From Halorarum salinum (GTDB taxonomy: Archaea; Halobacteriota; Halobacteria; Halobacteriales; Haloferacaceae), in assembly GCF_013402875.1 (NCBI RefSeq), contig NZ_CP058579.1, positions 3,720,001 to 3,784,000 of the forward strand: 64,000 nt of DNA, given 5' to 3'. The translations under genes were made by a program, and so were the position numbers. Below, in pieces: positions 1 through 8,221 of the stretch; within the stretch, counting starts at the first letter, position 1; each line of letters opens with the position of its first letter. The notes under the pieces are model-generated. The model ran no database searches. It worked only from the letters and a program-made list of their open reading frames with translations, and was not told the origin of the DNA.

Positions 1-312
1 CAACATCGCGGTGGTGGTCGTTCCGTCGTTCACCCGGTCCTTCTGCTCGGTCGCGACGTCGACGATCAACCGGGCGACCGGATGGTCGATGTCCATTTTC
101 TCCAGGATCCGAGCCCCGTCGTTGGTGACGATCACCGTTCCCGACGCGCCCACGAGCATCTTGTCCATTCCTCTGGGACCCAGCGTCGTCCGGATTACCT
201 CGGCGAGCGCCTTCCCCGCCGCGATGTTCGTCCCCAGAGCGTCACGCCCTTCCGTTCGGTGACCGTCATCGCTCGAGATCCGATGAAACCATCCTTGCTC
301 GGTTCGGGACAT
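1..312 (-). CDS. Thermosome (group II chaperonin) subunit, N-terminal part
   Basis: This is the 5' end of a group II chaperonin gene that runs off the left edge; 104 codons are visible. The frame reads from the ATG at 312 and contains the family signatures LGPRGMDKMLV, VTNDGARIL and the nucleotide-binding NDGTTTAML at the cut end. Thermosomes are double-ring ATP-dependent folding machines of the archaeal cytoplasm. Haloarchaea carry two or three paralogues and this fragment does not tell which one it is. The sequence before the GRDALGTNIAAGK segment is short and less typical, so the exact start is less sure than the family. Confidence 0.88.
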   Translation of the reverse strand, partial: MSRTEQGWFHRISSDDGHRTEGRDALGTNIAAGKALAEVIRTTLGPRGMDKMLVGASGTVIVTNDGARILEKMDIDHPVARLIVDVATEQKDRVNDGTTTTAML

Positions 313-439
313 GGTTTGCCAACTATCATGTACCTTCGTTCGAATTCTACAAAAAGATACACCTCGCGTGGCACCGCGTCGTCGCACGCCGCGCGGACGG
401 AAACGAGAGGTTTTACGCCCACGGCCGGTAGTCGGGCGC

Positions 440-1090
440 ATGAGCGACACCGAGCCCGCCGAGCGCGTGCCGGCGGACTGTCCAGGCTGCGGCGACCGGA
501 CCCCCCACGAGGTGCTGAAACCGGGAGGCCACGCCACCGTGCGCTGTACGGAGTGTGGCCACACCCACAAGATCGAGGTCGAGCGGCCCGAGACCGCGGA
601 GGTCGACGTCGTCGTCTCCCAGGAGGACGAGTCGTACCCGACGACCCTGACCGCGAACCCCGAGGAGACCGTCGCGATCGCCGACGAGTTCGTCGTCGAG
701 ACCGAGGAGGCCATCCAGCAGGTCCGCGTCACCGCCGTCGAACTCGACGGCGAGCGACGGGTCGAGGAGGCACCGCTCGGCGAGGTGGGGACGGTGTGGA
801 CCCGCGTCGTCGACAACGTCGGCGTCAACGTCACCGTCCACCCGAACGGCGGCCGCCGCGAGGAGACGCGGAGCCTGAAGGTGTACGTCCCGGGCGACTT
901 CGAGTTCACCGTCGGCGAGGTCGAGCGCTTCGGCGACGACGAGTTCGAGATCGAGGGCGTGCAGGTGCGCGACGACTCGGAGGGCTACCGCCGGGAGAAG
1001 TTCGACCACGAGGGCGACGTGGTGTTCGCCAAGGACGTGAAGCGGGTGTACGCCCGCGACGAGACCTCGACGGCCTGGTCCGCCTGGTAG
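440..1090 (+). CDS. HVO_0476-type zinc finger protein
   Basis: This 216-residue soluble acidic protein has a zinc ribbon near its N-terminus: CPGC at residues 14-17 and CTEC at about 35-38, followed by HTHK. It resembles the haloarchaeal HVO_0476 family in the zinc ribbon, the VVSQ segment, the FVVETEEA segment and the WTRVVDNV block. The function of the family is not established; the ribbon suggests nucleic-acid or protein binding. I chose the ATG at 440 because the residues upstream in frame are basic and unlike haloarchaeal protein. The gene stands alone between the thermosome gene and thiDN. Confidence 0.8.
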   Translation: MSDTEPAERVPADCPGCGDRTPHEVLKPGGHATVRCTECGHTHKIEVERPETAEVDVVVSQEDESYPTTLTANPEETVAIADEFVVETEEAIQQVRVTAVELDGERRVEEAPLGEVGTVWTRVVDNVGVNVTVHPNGGRREETRSLKVYVPGDFEFTVGEVERFGDDEFEIEGVQVRDDSEGYRREKFDHEGDVVFAKDVKRVYARDETSTAWSAW

Positions 1091-1204
1091 CCGACCGTCC
1101 GGTCCGTCCGCTAGCGTGGTCGCCGTCGACGCCCGCACCGGCCGCCGGCGTTCGCCGGTTCCGGACGGGCGGGGGCCGTCACCGGTCCCCGACGGGCGGA
1201 CCCC

Positions 1205-2566
1205 TCACTCGTCCGGGAGGGCGCCGGCGAGCGCGAGCACCCGGTCGACGGCCGTCCCCGCGTCGGGCGCGAGGACCCGCGTGACGGCCTCCTTGCCGAC
1301 GTCGCCGCGGTCGTAGACGGCGGCCGGCGTCCCGTCGGCGCGCCCGACCGCCCGGCGCGCGAGCCACCCCATGGTGCTCCCCTCCACGTCCGGGTCGGGT
1401 TCCTCCGTCCGGTCGAGTTCGACCGCGGGGCCGTCGAGCGCGCCGAGCGCCCGCTCGACACGGTCGTCGAACCGGCAGTTGACGGCGAACCGGAGCGACG
1501 GGTCGAACTCCCGGGCCGAGAGCAGGAAGCGCGCGACGTGGCTCGACGCCCCGAACCTGACGCCGCGGTTGGGCTTGACCCCTGACAGGGTCCGGGTGAT
1601 CCGCCCCTCGACTGCGGCGGTCTCCCCGGGGTCCTCGGCGTAGGGCGTCGCCGCGACGACGTTCATCCCCACCTCGGGCACGAGCGGCGAGACGTCGGCC
1701 TCGACGAACCGCCGGACTACCTCCTCGACCGCCTCCCCCGTGGGCTGGCGGGCCGCCCGGTCGCGCAGCGCGACCAGGTGGTGGACCGACCCCGGCCCCT
1801 CCCCCACGTCGAGGTGGTAGCGGACGGCCCGTTCCAGGAACGAGACGCCCTCGGCGACGGCGTCGACGAGCGGGTCGCCGTGCGCGAGGCGGGTCGCGAT
1901 CGCGCTCGCGAGCGTACAGCCGGAGCCGTGGGTCGCGTCGGTGTCGACGCGGGGGTGCTCGAACGTCTCGACGCCCTCGGGCGCGACGAGCACGTCCCGG
2001 ACGCGGTCGCCGGGGACGTGTCCCCCCTTGACCAGCGCCGCGTCCACCCCGGTTTCGAGCAGCGCCTCCCCGGCCTCGACCGCGCTCGCGCGGTCCTCGA
2101 CGTCGACCCCCGTCAGCACCTCGGCCTCGTCGGCGTTGGGCGTCGCGAGCGTCGCGTGCGCGAGCAGCGTCTCGTACTCGTCCTCGGCGTCGGGGTCGAG
2201 CAGCCGGTCGCCGGTGGCCGCGACCATCACGGGATCGACGACCAGCGGCGCGTCGAGGTCGGCGGCGACGTCGGCGACCGACGCGACGATGGGCTCGGTC
2301 GCGAGCATCCCCGTCTTCACGGCGCGGACGTCGAAGTCGGACAACACGGCGTCGATCTGCGCCTCGATCTCCGCGACGGGGAGGACGTGCGAGGACTCGA
2401 CGCCGCGCGTGTTCTGGGCCGTGACGGCCGTGACGGCGCTCGTGCCGAACGCGCCGCCCGCCTCCATCGTCTTGAGGTCCGCCTGGATGCCGGCGCCGCC
2501 GCCGGAGTCGCTGCCGGCGATCGTGAGCGCGACCGGCCGCGCGTCGGGTGCTGGGTTCCGCGCCAT
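1205..2566 (-). CDS. thiDN: Bifunctional HMP(-P) kinase / thiamine-phosphate synthase ThiDN
   Basis: This 453-residue fusion makes thiamine monophosphate. Residues 12-265 form a ribokinase-fold ThiD kinase that phosphorylates HMP and [17 protein letters not shown] lies near 18-30 and the catalytic loop THGSGC at 212-217. Residues 278-453 are a ThiN-type TMP synthase, which replaces ThiE in archaea, with the block VRFGASSHV including R337 and H343. The start at 2566 (MARNP) is preferred over the ATG at 2575 because a TATA-like element lies about 27 bases upstream, as for a leaderless mRNA. It is divergent from the tenA pair, so the two halves of thiamine synthesis and salvage share one control region. 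Confidence 0.93.
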   Translation of the reverse strand: MARNPAPDARPVALTIAGSDSGGGAGIQADLKTMEAGGAFGTSAVTAVTAQNTRGVESSHVLPVAEIEAQIDAVLSDFDVRAVKTGMLATEPIVASVADVAADLDAPLVVDPVMVAATGDRLLDPDAEDEYETLLAHATLATPNADEAEVLTGVDVEDRASAVEAGEALLETGVDAALVKGGHVPGDRVRDVLVAPEGVETFEHPRVDTDATHGSGCTLASAIATRLAHGDPLVDAVAEGVSFLERAVRYHLDVGEGPGSVHHLVALRDRAARQPTGEAVEEVVRRFVEADVSPLVPEVGMNVVAATPYAEDPGETAAVEGRITRTLSGVKPNRGVRFGASSHVARFLLSAREFDPSLRFAVNCRFDDRVERALGALDGPAVELDRTEEPDPDVEGSTMGWLARRAVGRADGTPAAVYDRGDVGKEAVTRVLAPDAGTAVDRVLALAGALPDE

Positions 2567-2600
2567 ATAACCCATTTGTACAAGCCCGTCATAACACTTT
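2564..2600. promoter_or_regulatory. Divergent thiDN/tenA promoter with candidate ThiR site
   Basis: Only 60 bases separate the two divergent starts (2566 minus, 2627 plus). A TATA-like stretch CATAACACTTTT at 2590-2601 lies about 29 bases before the tenA GTG and, on the other strand, about 27 bases before the thiDN ATG, so both promoters overlap. The 8-mer ATATAACC at 2565-2572 sits on the thiDN start and recurs in the thiR promoter region at 5054-5061. That makes it a candidate ThiR operator by inference only. Confidence 0.5.
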
Positions 2601-2626
2601 TCGGGTTCTCCGACGACTCCGCCCGT

Positions 2627-3292
2627 GTGACCTTCACGGACGACATCGGCGGGGAGGCCGACGAGGTCTGGACGGCCATCCTCGAGCATCCGATGGTGAG
2701 CCGACTCGGCGAGGGGACGCTCGACGAGGAGCCGTTCCGGTACTGGGTGCGCCAGGACTACGTGTACCTGAAAGAGTACGCCAGGCTGTTCGCGCTGGGC
2801 GCCGCGAACGCGCCCACGCTCGAGCACATGAGGACGTTCGCGGACCTCCTCGACTCGACGGTCGACGTCGAGATGGACCTCCACCGCTCGTACGCGGCCG
2901 AGTTCGGCATCGACGAGGCTGAGCTCGAGGCCACGACCCCCTCGCCCACGACGCGCGCGTACACCGACTTCCTGGTGCGCACCGCGGCGCTCGGGACGTT
3001 CGGCGACCTCGTGGCCGCGCTCCTGCCCTGCATGTGGGGGTTCAACGAGACCGGAAAGCGCCTCGCCGCGGCGGGCGCGCCGGACGACGAGCGGTACGCG
3101 GAGTGGATCGAGACGTACTCGGGCGAGGAGTTCACGGAGCTCACGGGGTGGTGCAAGGGGCTGATGGACGAGGTCGCCGCCGACGCGACCGGGAGCGACC
3201 GCGAGCGCTACCGCGAACTGTTCCTGACGTCGGCGCGCTACGAGTACCGGTTCTGGGACGCCGCGTGGCGGCAGGAGGGGTGGGAGCTGTGA
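2627..3292 (+). CDS. tenA: TenA family aminopyrimidine aminohydrolase, cysteine type
   Basis: TenA enzymes recover the HMP pyrimidine from degraded thiamine by hydrolysing 4-amino-5-aminomethyl-2-methylpyrimidine. The 221-residue product keeps the active-site pattern of Bacillus subtilis TenA almost position for position: D44, Y112, C135 (in LLPCMWGFNE), Y164 and E206 (in YEYRFWD); the usual Tyr139 is Phe. The GTG at 2627 is chosen because it lies about 29 bases after the TATA-like element and begins right where the family homology begins. It overlaps the next tenA by GTGA, so the two are surely cotranscribed and probably translationally coupled. Confidence 0.88.
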   Translation: MTFTDDIGGEADEVWTAILEHPMVSRLGEGTLDEEPFRYWVRQDYVYLKEYARLFALGAANAPTLEHMRTFADLLDSTVDVEMDLHRSYAAEFGIDEAELEATTPSPTTRAYTDFLVRTAALGTFGDLVAALLPCMWGFNETGKRLAAAGAPDDERYAEWIETYSGEEFTELTGWCKGLMDEVAADATGSDRERYRELFLTSARYEYRFWDAAWRQEGWEL

Positions 3293-3975
3293 CGGCCGAC
3301 ACGTTCGACCGATACGCCGCCGACCGGGCGGACGCACGCTTCACGGACTGGCTGCGGGAGCGCTCGGAACCCGACTGGACCGAGGCCGTCGAGCACGGGT
3401 TCGTGGCGGAACTCGCCGACGGCACGGTCGACGACGCGGTCTTCCGGCGCTACCTCGTGCAGGACTACGCCTTCGTCGGGGCGCTCGTCGGCGCGTTCGG
3501 CCACGCGGTCGGACAGGCGCCGACCATGGACGCGAAGGGTTCGTTGACGGAGTTCCTCGGGACGCTGACCGACGAGGAGAACGACTACTTCGAGCGGTCG
3601 TTCGACGCGCTGGGCGTGCCCGACGACGAGCGAGCGGATCCGGAGCGGGCCGACGTCACGGAGGCGTTCGAGGACCTGCTGGTCCGGGCCGCGCTCCAGG
3701 GCGACTACGAGGAGACACTCGCGGTGCTCGTGCCGGCCGAGTGGATCTACCTGTCGTGGGCCTCCGGAACAGGGGGGACGCCCGACGAGTTCTACCTGTC
3801 CGAGTGGATCGGGCTCCACCAGGACCCCGCGTTCGAGGCGTTCGTCGACTGGCTGCGGGGCGAACTCGACCGGTACGGTCCCGCGCTCGACGAGCGACGC
3901 CGGCGCCGCGTCGAGCGGCTGTTCCGGCGGACCGTCGCCCTGGAAGTTCAGTTCTTCGACGCGGCCTACGAGTGA
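3289..3975 (+). CDS. TenA family protein, glutamate type (no active-site Cys)
   Basis: This second TenA/THI-4 domain protein has 228 residues. D59 and the late Glu (E219, in ALEVQFFD) are kept, but the position of the catalytic cysteine reads PAEWIY, giving A150-E151. That is the hallmark of the TenA_E subgroup, in which a Glu replaces the Cys and which is known to take part in salvage of the thiamine pyrimidine moiety. The GTG start overlaps the stop of the upstream tenA by four bases. The pair probably performs successive or parallel steps on thiamine breakdown products. The exact substrate cannot be read from the sequence. Confidence 0.82.
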   Translation: MTADTFDRYAADRADARFTDWLRERSEPDWTEAVEHGFVAELADGTVDDAVFRRYLVQDYAFVGALVGAFGHAVGQAPTMDAKGSLTEFLGTLTDEENDYFERSFDALGVPDDERADPERADVTEAFEDLLVRAALQGDYEETLAVLVPAEWIYLSWASGTGGTPDEFYLSEWIGLHQDPAFEAFVDWLRGELDRYGPALDERRRRRVERLFRRTVALEVQFFDAAYE

Positions 3976-4069
3976 CCCCCCCCCTCGCCCCCGTGACGGG
4001 ATGTGCCGGGCATCCCCCTCGATGCCTCTCCGGGCCCACGAGCGAGGGTTCCACGCCGCGGGGGTTCGT

Positions 4070-4996
4070 CTACGCCGAGTCCTCGGCCGCCGCGACGAGG
4101 TTGGCGGCGAGTTCCGCGGCCTCGGCCGCCGTCTCGCCGAACACGTACGTGATCGGTTCGATGCCGAAGGCGCCGCGGTGGTAGACCACGGGCGGGACGC
4201 CGCGGTCGCGGAACAGCCCCCGCAGCCGCTCGCCGCGGTCGTCGTAGTCGGCGTCGAACTCGAGCGGGTCGACGCCCAGCCCCCGGGCGGCCGCGAGCAG
4301 GTCCTCGCGCGTGGCGACGTTCACCGCCCCCCGAACGGCCGGGTCGGCGTCGTTCGCGGCGAGGATCGCCGTCGCCACGTGCCGGGACGCCCCGAACTCC
4401 GGGTTCGCGGGCACCTCGACGCGCCCGTCGACGGCGTAGATCCGCCCCGGGACCGCCGCGACGCCGGTCGGGTCGGCCGCGTCCGGGAGCGCCGTCCCCG
4501 CGTTCGTCCCGACGTTCGGCACGTAGCCGGCCATCCCCGGCGCGGTCGCGAGGATCCGCGTCGCCTCCCGGACGCTGGCCAGCGCGTCGCGCTCCTCCTC
4601 GACCTCCGCGTCGACGCCGCGCACGCAGAGGTCACAGCCCAGACCGCGCAGCGCCGGCATCTCCGCCTCGTGGAGTTCGCAGATCGGCCCCCGGTCCTCG
4701 AACTCGCGGATCAGTTCGAGGAGTTCGGCCAGCGCGTCGTACCCGTCCATGCTACCGGACGCCAGCCCGTCGGCGATCCGGTCGGCCGTCGCGGCGGTCC
4801 GGGGGTTCTCGCGGAACCGCTCCTCGACGGTCGCCCGACCACTCACGTACTTGCTGACGGCCGCCTGGGTCACTCCGAGGTGGTCCGCGATCTCCTGCTG
4901 GGTGAGCCCCCGCTCCCTGAGTCGGGCGGCGAGCATCGCCCGCACCGTCGGGAGGAGGCGCTCGACGACGATCTCGCTCGGGAGGACCAGCGACAT
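4070..4996 (-). CDS. thiR: ThiR, HTH-ThiN transcriptional regulator of thiamine genes
   Basis: This 308-residue protein has an N-terminal helix-turn-helix (residues 29-52, with LTQQEIADHLGVTQAAVSKY) and a C-terminal ThiN-like domain (about 135-305). A CELH (C106) and CDLC (121-124) segment lies between them, perhaps a metal site. In ThiDN the ThiN block reads VRFGASSHV; here it reads PEFGASRHV, so the Arg before FGAS is Glu. That is consistent with a domain that senses thiamine phosphate rather than making it. ThiR is the known archaeal repressor of thiamine synthesis and transport genes. A TATA-like CTTATAG about 27 bases before the ATG at 4996 points to a leaderless mRNA. Confidence 0.88.
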   Translation of the reverse strand: MSLVLPSEIVVERLLPTVRAMLAARLRERGLTQQEIADHLGVTQAAVSKYVSGRATVEERFRENPRTAATADRIADGLASGSMDGYDALAELLELIREFEDRGPICELHEAEMPALRGLGCDLCVRGVDAEVEEERDALASVREATRILATAPGMAGYVPNVGTNAGTALPDAADPTGVAAVPGRIYAVDGRVEVPANPEFGASRHVATAILAANDADPAVRGAVNVATREDLLAAARGLGVDPLEFDADYDDRGERLRGLFRDRGVPPVVYHRGAFGIEPITYVFGETAAEAAELAANLVAAAEDSA

Positions 4997-5040
4997 GGCC
5001 CCGGGTTCGCCCGAGGGCGCTATAAGTCCCCTGACCGCGG

Positions 5041-5070
5041 GTATAACGCTGTGATATAACCTGGTTTTAT
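5041..5070. promoter_or_regulatory. thiR / symporter intergenic promoter with repeated ATAAC
   Basis: The 123-base gap between thiR and the symporter holds two ATAAC repeats at 5043-5047 and 5056-5060, 13 bases apart; the second lies inside ATATAACC (5054-5061), the same 8-mer found at the thiDN start. They are followed by TTTTAT at 5065-5070, which is a good TATA box for a transcript starting at about 5097. An operator role for the repeats is inference. Confidence 0.45.
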
Positions 5071-5096
5071 CACGGCCCGGGGGCAAGCCCGGGCCG

Positions 5097-5126
5097 ATGA
5101 GCACGCGGAGGGACGGCCGATGGTGA
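5097..5126 (+). CDS. Nine-codon leader mini-ORF overlapping the symporter start
   Basis: An ATG at 5097 opens the frame MSTRRDGRW and a stop at 5124-5126 closes it, overlapping the symporter ATG (5120) by seven bases. The TATA-like TTTTAT at 5065-5070 is placed so that a leaderless transcript would begin exactly at this ATG. The ribosome would then meet the mini-ORF first and could re-initiate at the overlapping start. The same arrangement occurs at 6804-6860. It may be a coupling leader rather than a working peptide; translation is not proven. Confidence 0.4.
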   Translation: MSTRRDGRW

Positions 5127-6661
5127 GCGGCGGGATCGCGCTCGGACTGACGGCGGCCACGCTCGCGGCCCTCACGGCGGCCGGGTTGTGGCACTCGCGG
5201 GGGCGGATCGGCTCGGTCGAGGACTTCATCGTCGCCCGCGACTCGGCGGGCCGGGGCCCGACGACGGCCACGCTCGTCGCGTCCGTGATGGGCGTCTGGA
5301 TCCTGCTCGCGCCCGCCGAGGCGGGCGCGGCGTTCGGCGGCGTCGCCGCGGTGGCGGGGTACGCCGTCGGCGAGGCGATCCCGATGCTGGCGTACGCGCG
5401 GCTCGGCCCGCGCATCCGGGAGTTGATCCCCGAAGGGCACTCGCTGACCGAGTACGCGCTCGCCCGGTACGGGCCGGCGATGTACGCGTTCGTCCTGCTG
5501 GTGAGTCTCTTCTACATGTTCGTCTTCCTCGCGGCGGAGCTGACGGGGATCACGAGCGCGCTCCAGTTGATCGCCGGCGTGCCGCGGTGGCAGACCGCCG
5601 CGCTCGTCGGCGGGTTCGTACTGATCTACACCGCCTACGGCGGACTGCGGGCGAGCATCTTCACCGACACCGTCCAGGCGGTGCTGATCGTCCCGCTGCT
5701 CGTCGCGAGCGCGGTCGGCGCGCTGGTCGCGCTCGGGGGGACCGGCGCCGTGGCCGAACGGGTGGTCGCGGCCGACCCGTCGCTGCTCGATCCCACGTTC
5801 CTCACCGGCCTCCGTTTCGGGTTCTGGGTCGCGATCGCCGTCCTCGGCGCGGAGCTGGTCAACCAGACGTGGTGGCAGCGGATCTACGCCGCCCGGAACG
5901 CGGAGACGCTCCGGGCGGGGTTCCGGACCGCCGCCGTCACCAACTTCCTGATCGTCCTGCTCGCGGGGCTGTTCGGCGTCGCCGCCCGCGGCTTCGTCGA
6001 CGTCGTCGTCGACCCCGCGAGCGACTCGTACAACGCCAGCATCGCCTTCTTCGTGCTGTTGAACGAGGCGTTCCCCGAGTGGCTCGTCCTCGTCGTGGTC
6101 GTGCTCGCGCTCCTGCTCGTGGTGAGCACCGCGGACACGCTGTTCAACGCGATGGCCAGCATCGTCACCGCGGACCTCCCGCGGCTGGTCGAGGGGACGA
6201 CCGACCGGACGCTCACGTTGGCAGCCCGGGCGCTCACCGTCGTCGTCGCGCTCGCGGCCGTCTACGTGAGCCTCCGCGCCCGGAGCGTGCTGCGGCTGTT
6301 CCTGCTCGCGGACCTGCTTGGAGTCGCCGTGATGGTACCCCTGCTCTCCGGGCTCTACTCCAGGCGGCCGACCGGGCCGGGGGTGCTCTGTGCGAGCCTC
6401 GTCGGGCTCGTCGTCGGCCTCGCGTACTTCCCGAGCCCGCTCGTCCGGTCGGCGCTCGCGGGCCTCCCCGTCGTCGGGCCGGCGCTTCCGGCCCCCGACT
6501 ACCTCCCGGCGTTCGTCGGCGCGGCGGCCGCCTCGACCCTGCTCACCGTCGTCGCCGCGCGGCTCTCGAGCGCGCGGTTCGACCTCGACCGCCTGTCGCG
6601 CGAGATCCGTCGGCTGGACGAACCCGCGACGGACGGCGGCGAGGACGTGACCGACCGGTGA
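5120..6661 (+). CDS. Sodium:solute symporter (SSS) family transporter
   Basis: This 513-residue membrane protein has about 13 hydrophobic segments and the sodium/solute symporter layout, including the early FIVARDSAGRGPTTATLVAS region and the GGLRASIFTDTVQ signature typical of the PutP/PanF group. It would import a small organic solute using the sodium gradient. The substrate is not evident. Its place back to back with thiR, with the candidate operator between them, suggests thiamine or a thiamine precursor. The ATG at 5120 is the first in-frame start and overlaps the end of an upstream mini-ORF. Confidence 0.85.
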   Translation: MVSGGIALGLTAATLAALTAAGLWHSRGRIGSVEDFIVARDSAGRGPTTATLVASVMGVWILLAPAEAGAAFGGVAAVAGYAVGEAIPMLAYARLGPRIRELIPEGHSLTEYALARYGPAMYAFVLLVSLFYMFVFLAAELTGITSALQLIAGVPRWQTAALVGGFVLIYTAYGGLRASIFTDTVQAVLIVPLLVASAVGALVALGGTGAVAERVVAADPSLLDPTFLTGLRFGFWVAIAVLGAELVNQTWWQRIYAARNAETLRAGFRTAAVTNFLIVLLAGLFGVAARGFVDVVVDPASDSYNASIAFFVLLNEAFPEWLVLVVVVLALLLVVSTADTLFNAMASIVTADLPRLVEGTTDRTLTLAARALTVVVALAAVYVSLRARSVLRLFLLADLLGVAVMVPLLSGLYSRRPTGPGVLCASLVGLVVGLAYFPSPLVRSALAGLPVVGPALPAPDYLPAFVGAAAASTLLTVVAARLSSARFDLDRLSREIRRLDEPATDGGEDVTDR

Positions 6662-6748
6662 CCGCCCCGTCCCGACGCGCGTCGTCGTGGCCGCCGATCC
6701 GCCCTCGCGGCCGCCGATCCGTGGCCGCGACCGTTCGGCGGGTGTAGT

Positions 6749-6779
6749 CGGTGGTACCACCGTGTGGGAAGGCTTTTAC
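6749..6779. promoter_or_regulatory. Promoter of the Nramp-like gene with a 14-bp palindrome
   Basis: CGGTGGTACCACCG at 6749-6762 is a perfect 14-base palindrome. It ends 11 bases before a TATA-like TTTTA at 6774-6778, whose expected start site, about 27 bases on, coincides with the mini-ORF ATG at 6804. The position directly upstream of the TATA box fits an operator or activator site. The protein that would bind is unknown. Confidence 0.45.
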
Positions 6780-6803
6780 TCGCCAGCCGCGACGACGGAG
6801 TCG

Positions 6804-6860
6804 ATGAGCGCACGACGGGGGATCGAGCGGGCGGGAGGCGGACTGTGGAGGGACGGATGA
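6804..6860 (+). CDS. Eighteen-codon leader mini-ORF overlapping the transporter start
   Basis: An ATG at 6804, about 27 bases after the TATA-like element, opens an 18-codon frame starting MSARRGIERAGGG and ending LWRDG. Its stop overlaps the transporter ATG as ATGA (6857-6860). Like the mini-ORF at 5097 it is rich in Arg and Gly, has a single Trp near the end, and begins with MS[TA]RR. Two transporters in the same block sharing this layout argues for a leader with a purpose, but expression is not shown. Confidence 0.4.
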   Translation: MSARRGIERAGGGLWRDG

Positions 6861-8221
6861 GCCCCGGGAGCCGGGGACACGACGTCACCGCCGTGACGGA
6901 GGGGAGCTGGCGGGCATACCTCGCGGACATGGGGCCGTCGTGGATCGCCGGGGCGATCGCGGCCGGGCCGGCGACCATGGCGAGCCTCGTCACGGCCGGG
7001 GCGACGTTCGGCTACGCCCTCCTGTGGATCGTCCTCCTGTCGGCCGTGCTCGGCGCGTCGGCCCAGTACCTCGCGATGCGGCTGGGGCTGCTCACCGAGG
7101 CGGGGATCGTGACGATCGTCGAGCGCCACCTCGGCGAGGGCTGGGCGTGGGTGCTCGTGATCGACGCCGTGCTCGCGGCGGGGCTCGCTCAACTGGTGAT
7201 CATGAAGAGCGTCGCCGACATCAGCGCGACCGTCACGGGGGTCGACGCCCGGATCTGGGGCGTCGGGTGGGCGGTGATCCTCGCGCTCGGGCTGGCCGGG
7301 CGCGGCTACCGGTTCGTCGAACTCCTCGCGAAGCTCCTCGTGACCGCCGTCGTCGTCGCCTTCCTCGCGTCGCTGTTCGTCGTGCCGATCGACCCGGCCG
7401 GCGCCGCGGCGGGGCTCGTCCCCCGGATCCCGGCGGGCGTCGACGGCGCGATCGTCGCGGCCGGGATCCTCGGCGGCGCGGTCCACATCACCCTGATCAC
7501 GATGCACTCCTACACGATGCGCGCCAGGGGCTGGACGGCGCGGGACTACGGGCTGGCGACGTTCGACGTCGGGGCGTCGATGCTCGTCGCGTTCGGCGTC
7601 TACAGCCTCGCCATCTTCCTCGTCGCCGCGGCGGCCCTGCACTCGCCCGACGTGACCGCGGGCGAACTCACGGCGGTGTCGGCGGCGCAGGCGCTCGGTC
7701 CGCTGGTCGGCTCGAGCGCCAGGTGGCTGTTCCTCCTCGGGCTCTGGGGCGCTGCAGTCTCCACGTTAGGGGGCAACACCGTCGTCCCGCCCTACCTGAT
7801 CGCCGACAAACTCGGGTGGGGCACCGACGTCTCCGACGGCCGGTACCGGGCGCTGCTCGCCGCGGTGGCGCTCCTCTCGGGGTTGGGCGCGTTCCTCGGC
7901 GGGGTGTTCTTCCCCCTGCTGGTGCTCGTGCTGGCGTTCGGCCTCGTCGGCACGCCGTTCGCCATCGCGGTGGTCCTCTACCTCCTCAACAGCGACGCGG
8001 TGCCCGAGCGGAACTCGACGCTCGCGAACCTCGGCGGGGTCGTCCTCCTCGCCGTCACGGCGATCCTCGCCGGCAACTTCGTGGGGTCGCAGGCGCTCCC
8101 GGAGCTGGGCGACCCGATCCCGACGTTCGTCGCCGCCTTCGCCGCCGCGCTCGGCGCGGCCACCCTCGTGCTGATCGGCACCTACGTCCGCGAATCGTTC
8201 AGGGGGGCCGCGGCGCGATGA
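6857..8221 (+). CDS. Nramp-like family transporter lacking the DPGN motif
   Basis: This 454-residue integral membrane protein has about 11 hydrophobic segments. It resembles the divergent Nramp-related transporters that begin with a segment such as GPSWIAGAIAAGPATMAS. Classical Nramp proteins bind Mn or Fe through DPGN in segment 1 and an MPH motif in segment 6. Here segment 1 reads AAGPAT and the segment 6 region reads GAVHITLITMHS, so the metal ligands are not preserved and a manganese role should not be assumed. The ATG at 6857 overlaps a mini-ORF stop. The 3' end overlaps the next gene (ATGA), forming an operon. The substrate is unknown; the thiamine neighbourhood is only a hint. Confidence 0.75.
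   Translation: MSPGSRGHDVTAVTEGSWRAYLADMGPSWIAGAIAAGPATMASLVTAGATFGYALLWIVLLSAVLGASAQYLAMRLGLLTEAGIVTIVERHLGEGWAWVLVIDAVLAAGLAQLVIMKSVADISATVTGVDARIWGVGWAVILALGLAGRGYRFVELLAKLLVTAVVVAFLASLFVVPIDPAGAAAGLVPRIPAGVDGAIVAAGILGGAVHITLITMHSYTMRARGWTARDYGLATFDVGASMLVAFGVYSLAIFLVAAAALHSPDVTAGELTAVSAAQALGPLVGSSARWLFLLGLWGAAVSTLGGNTVVPPYLIADKLGWGTDVSDGRYRALLAAVALLSGLGAFLGGVFFPLLVLVLAFGLVGTPFAIAVVLYLLNSDAVPERNSTLANLGGVVLLAVTAILAGNFVGSQALPELGDPIPTFVAAFAAALGAATLVLIGTYVRESFRGAAAR

Noticed and set aside
1778-2626. Upstream in-frame extension of the first tenA across thiDN
   Set aside because: The family homology starts at 2627 and the upstream part is antisense to thiDN.
4997-6760. Very long open minus-strand frame continuing upstream of thiR across the symporter gene
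   Set aside because: Its translation is Arg/Pro/Gly-rich and shadows the symporter codons; thiR has a clear ATG with a TATA element at 4996.
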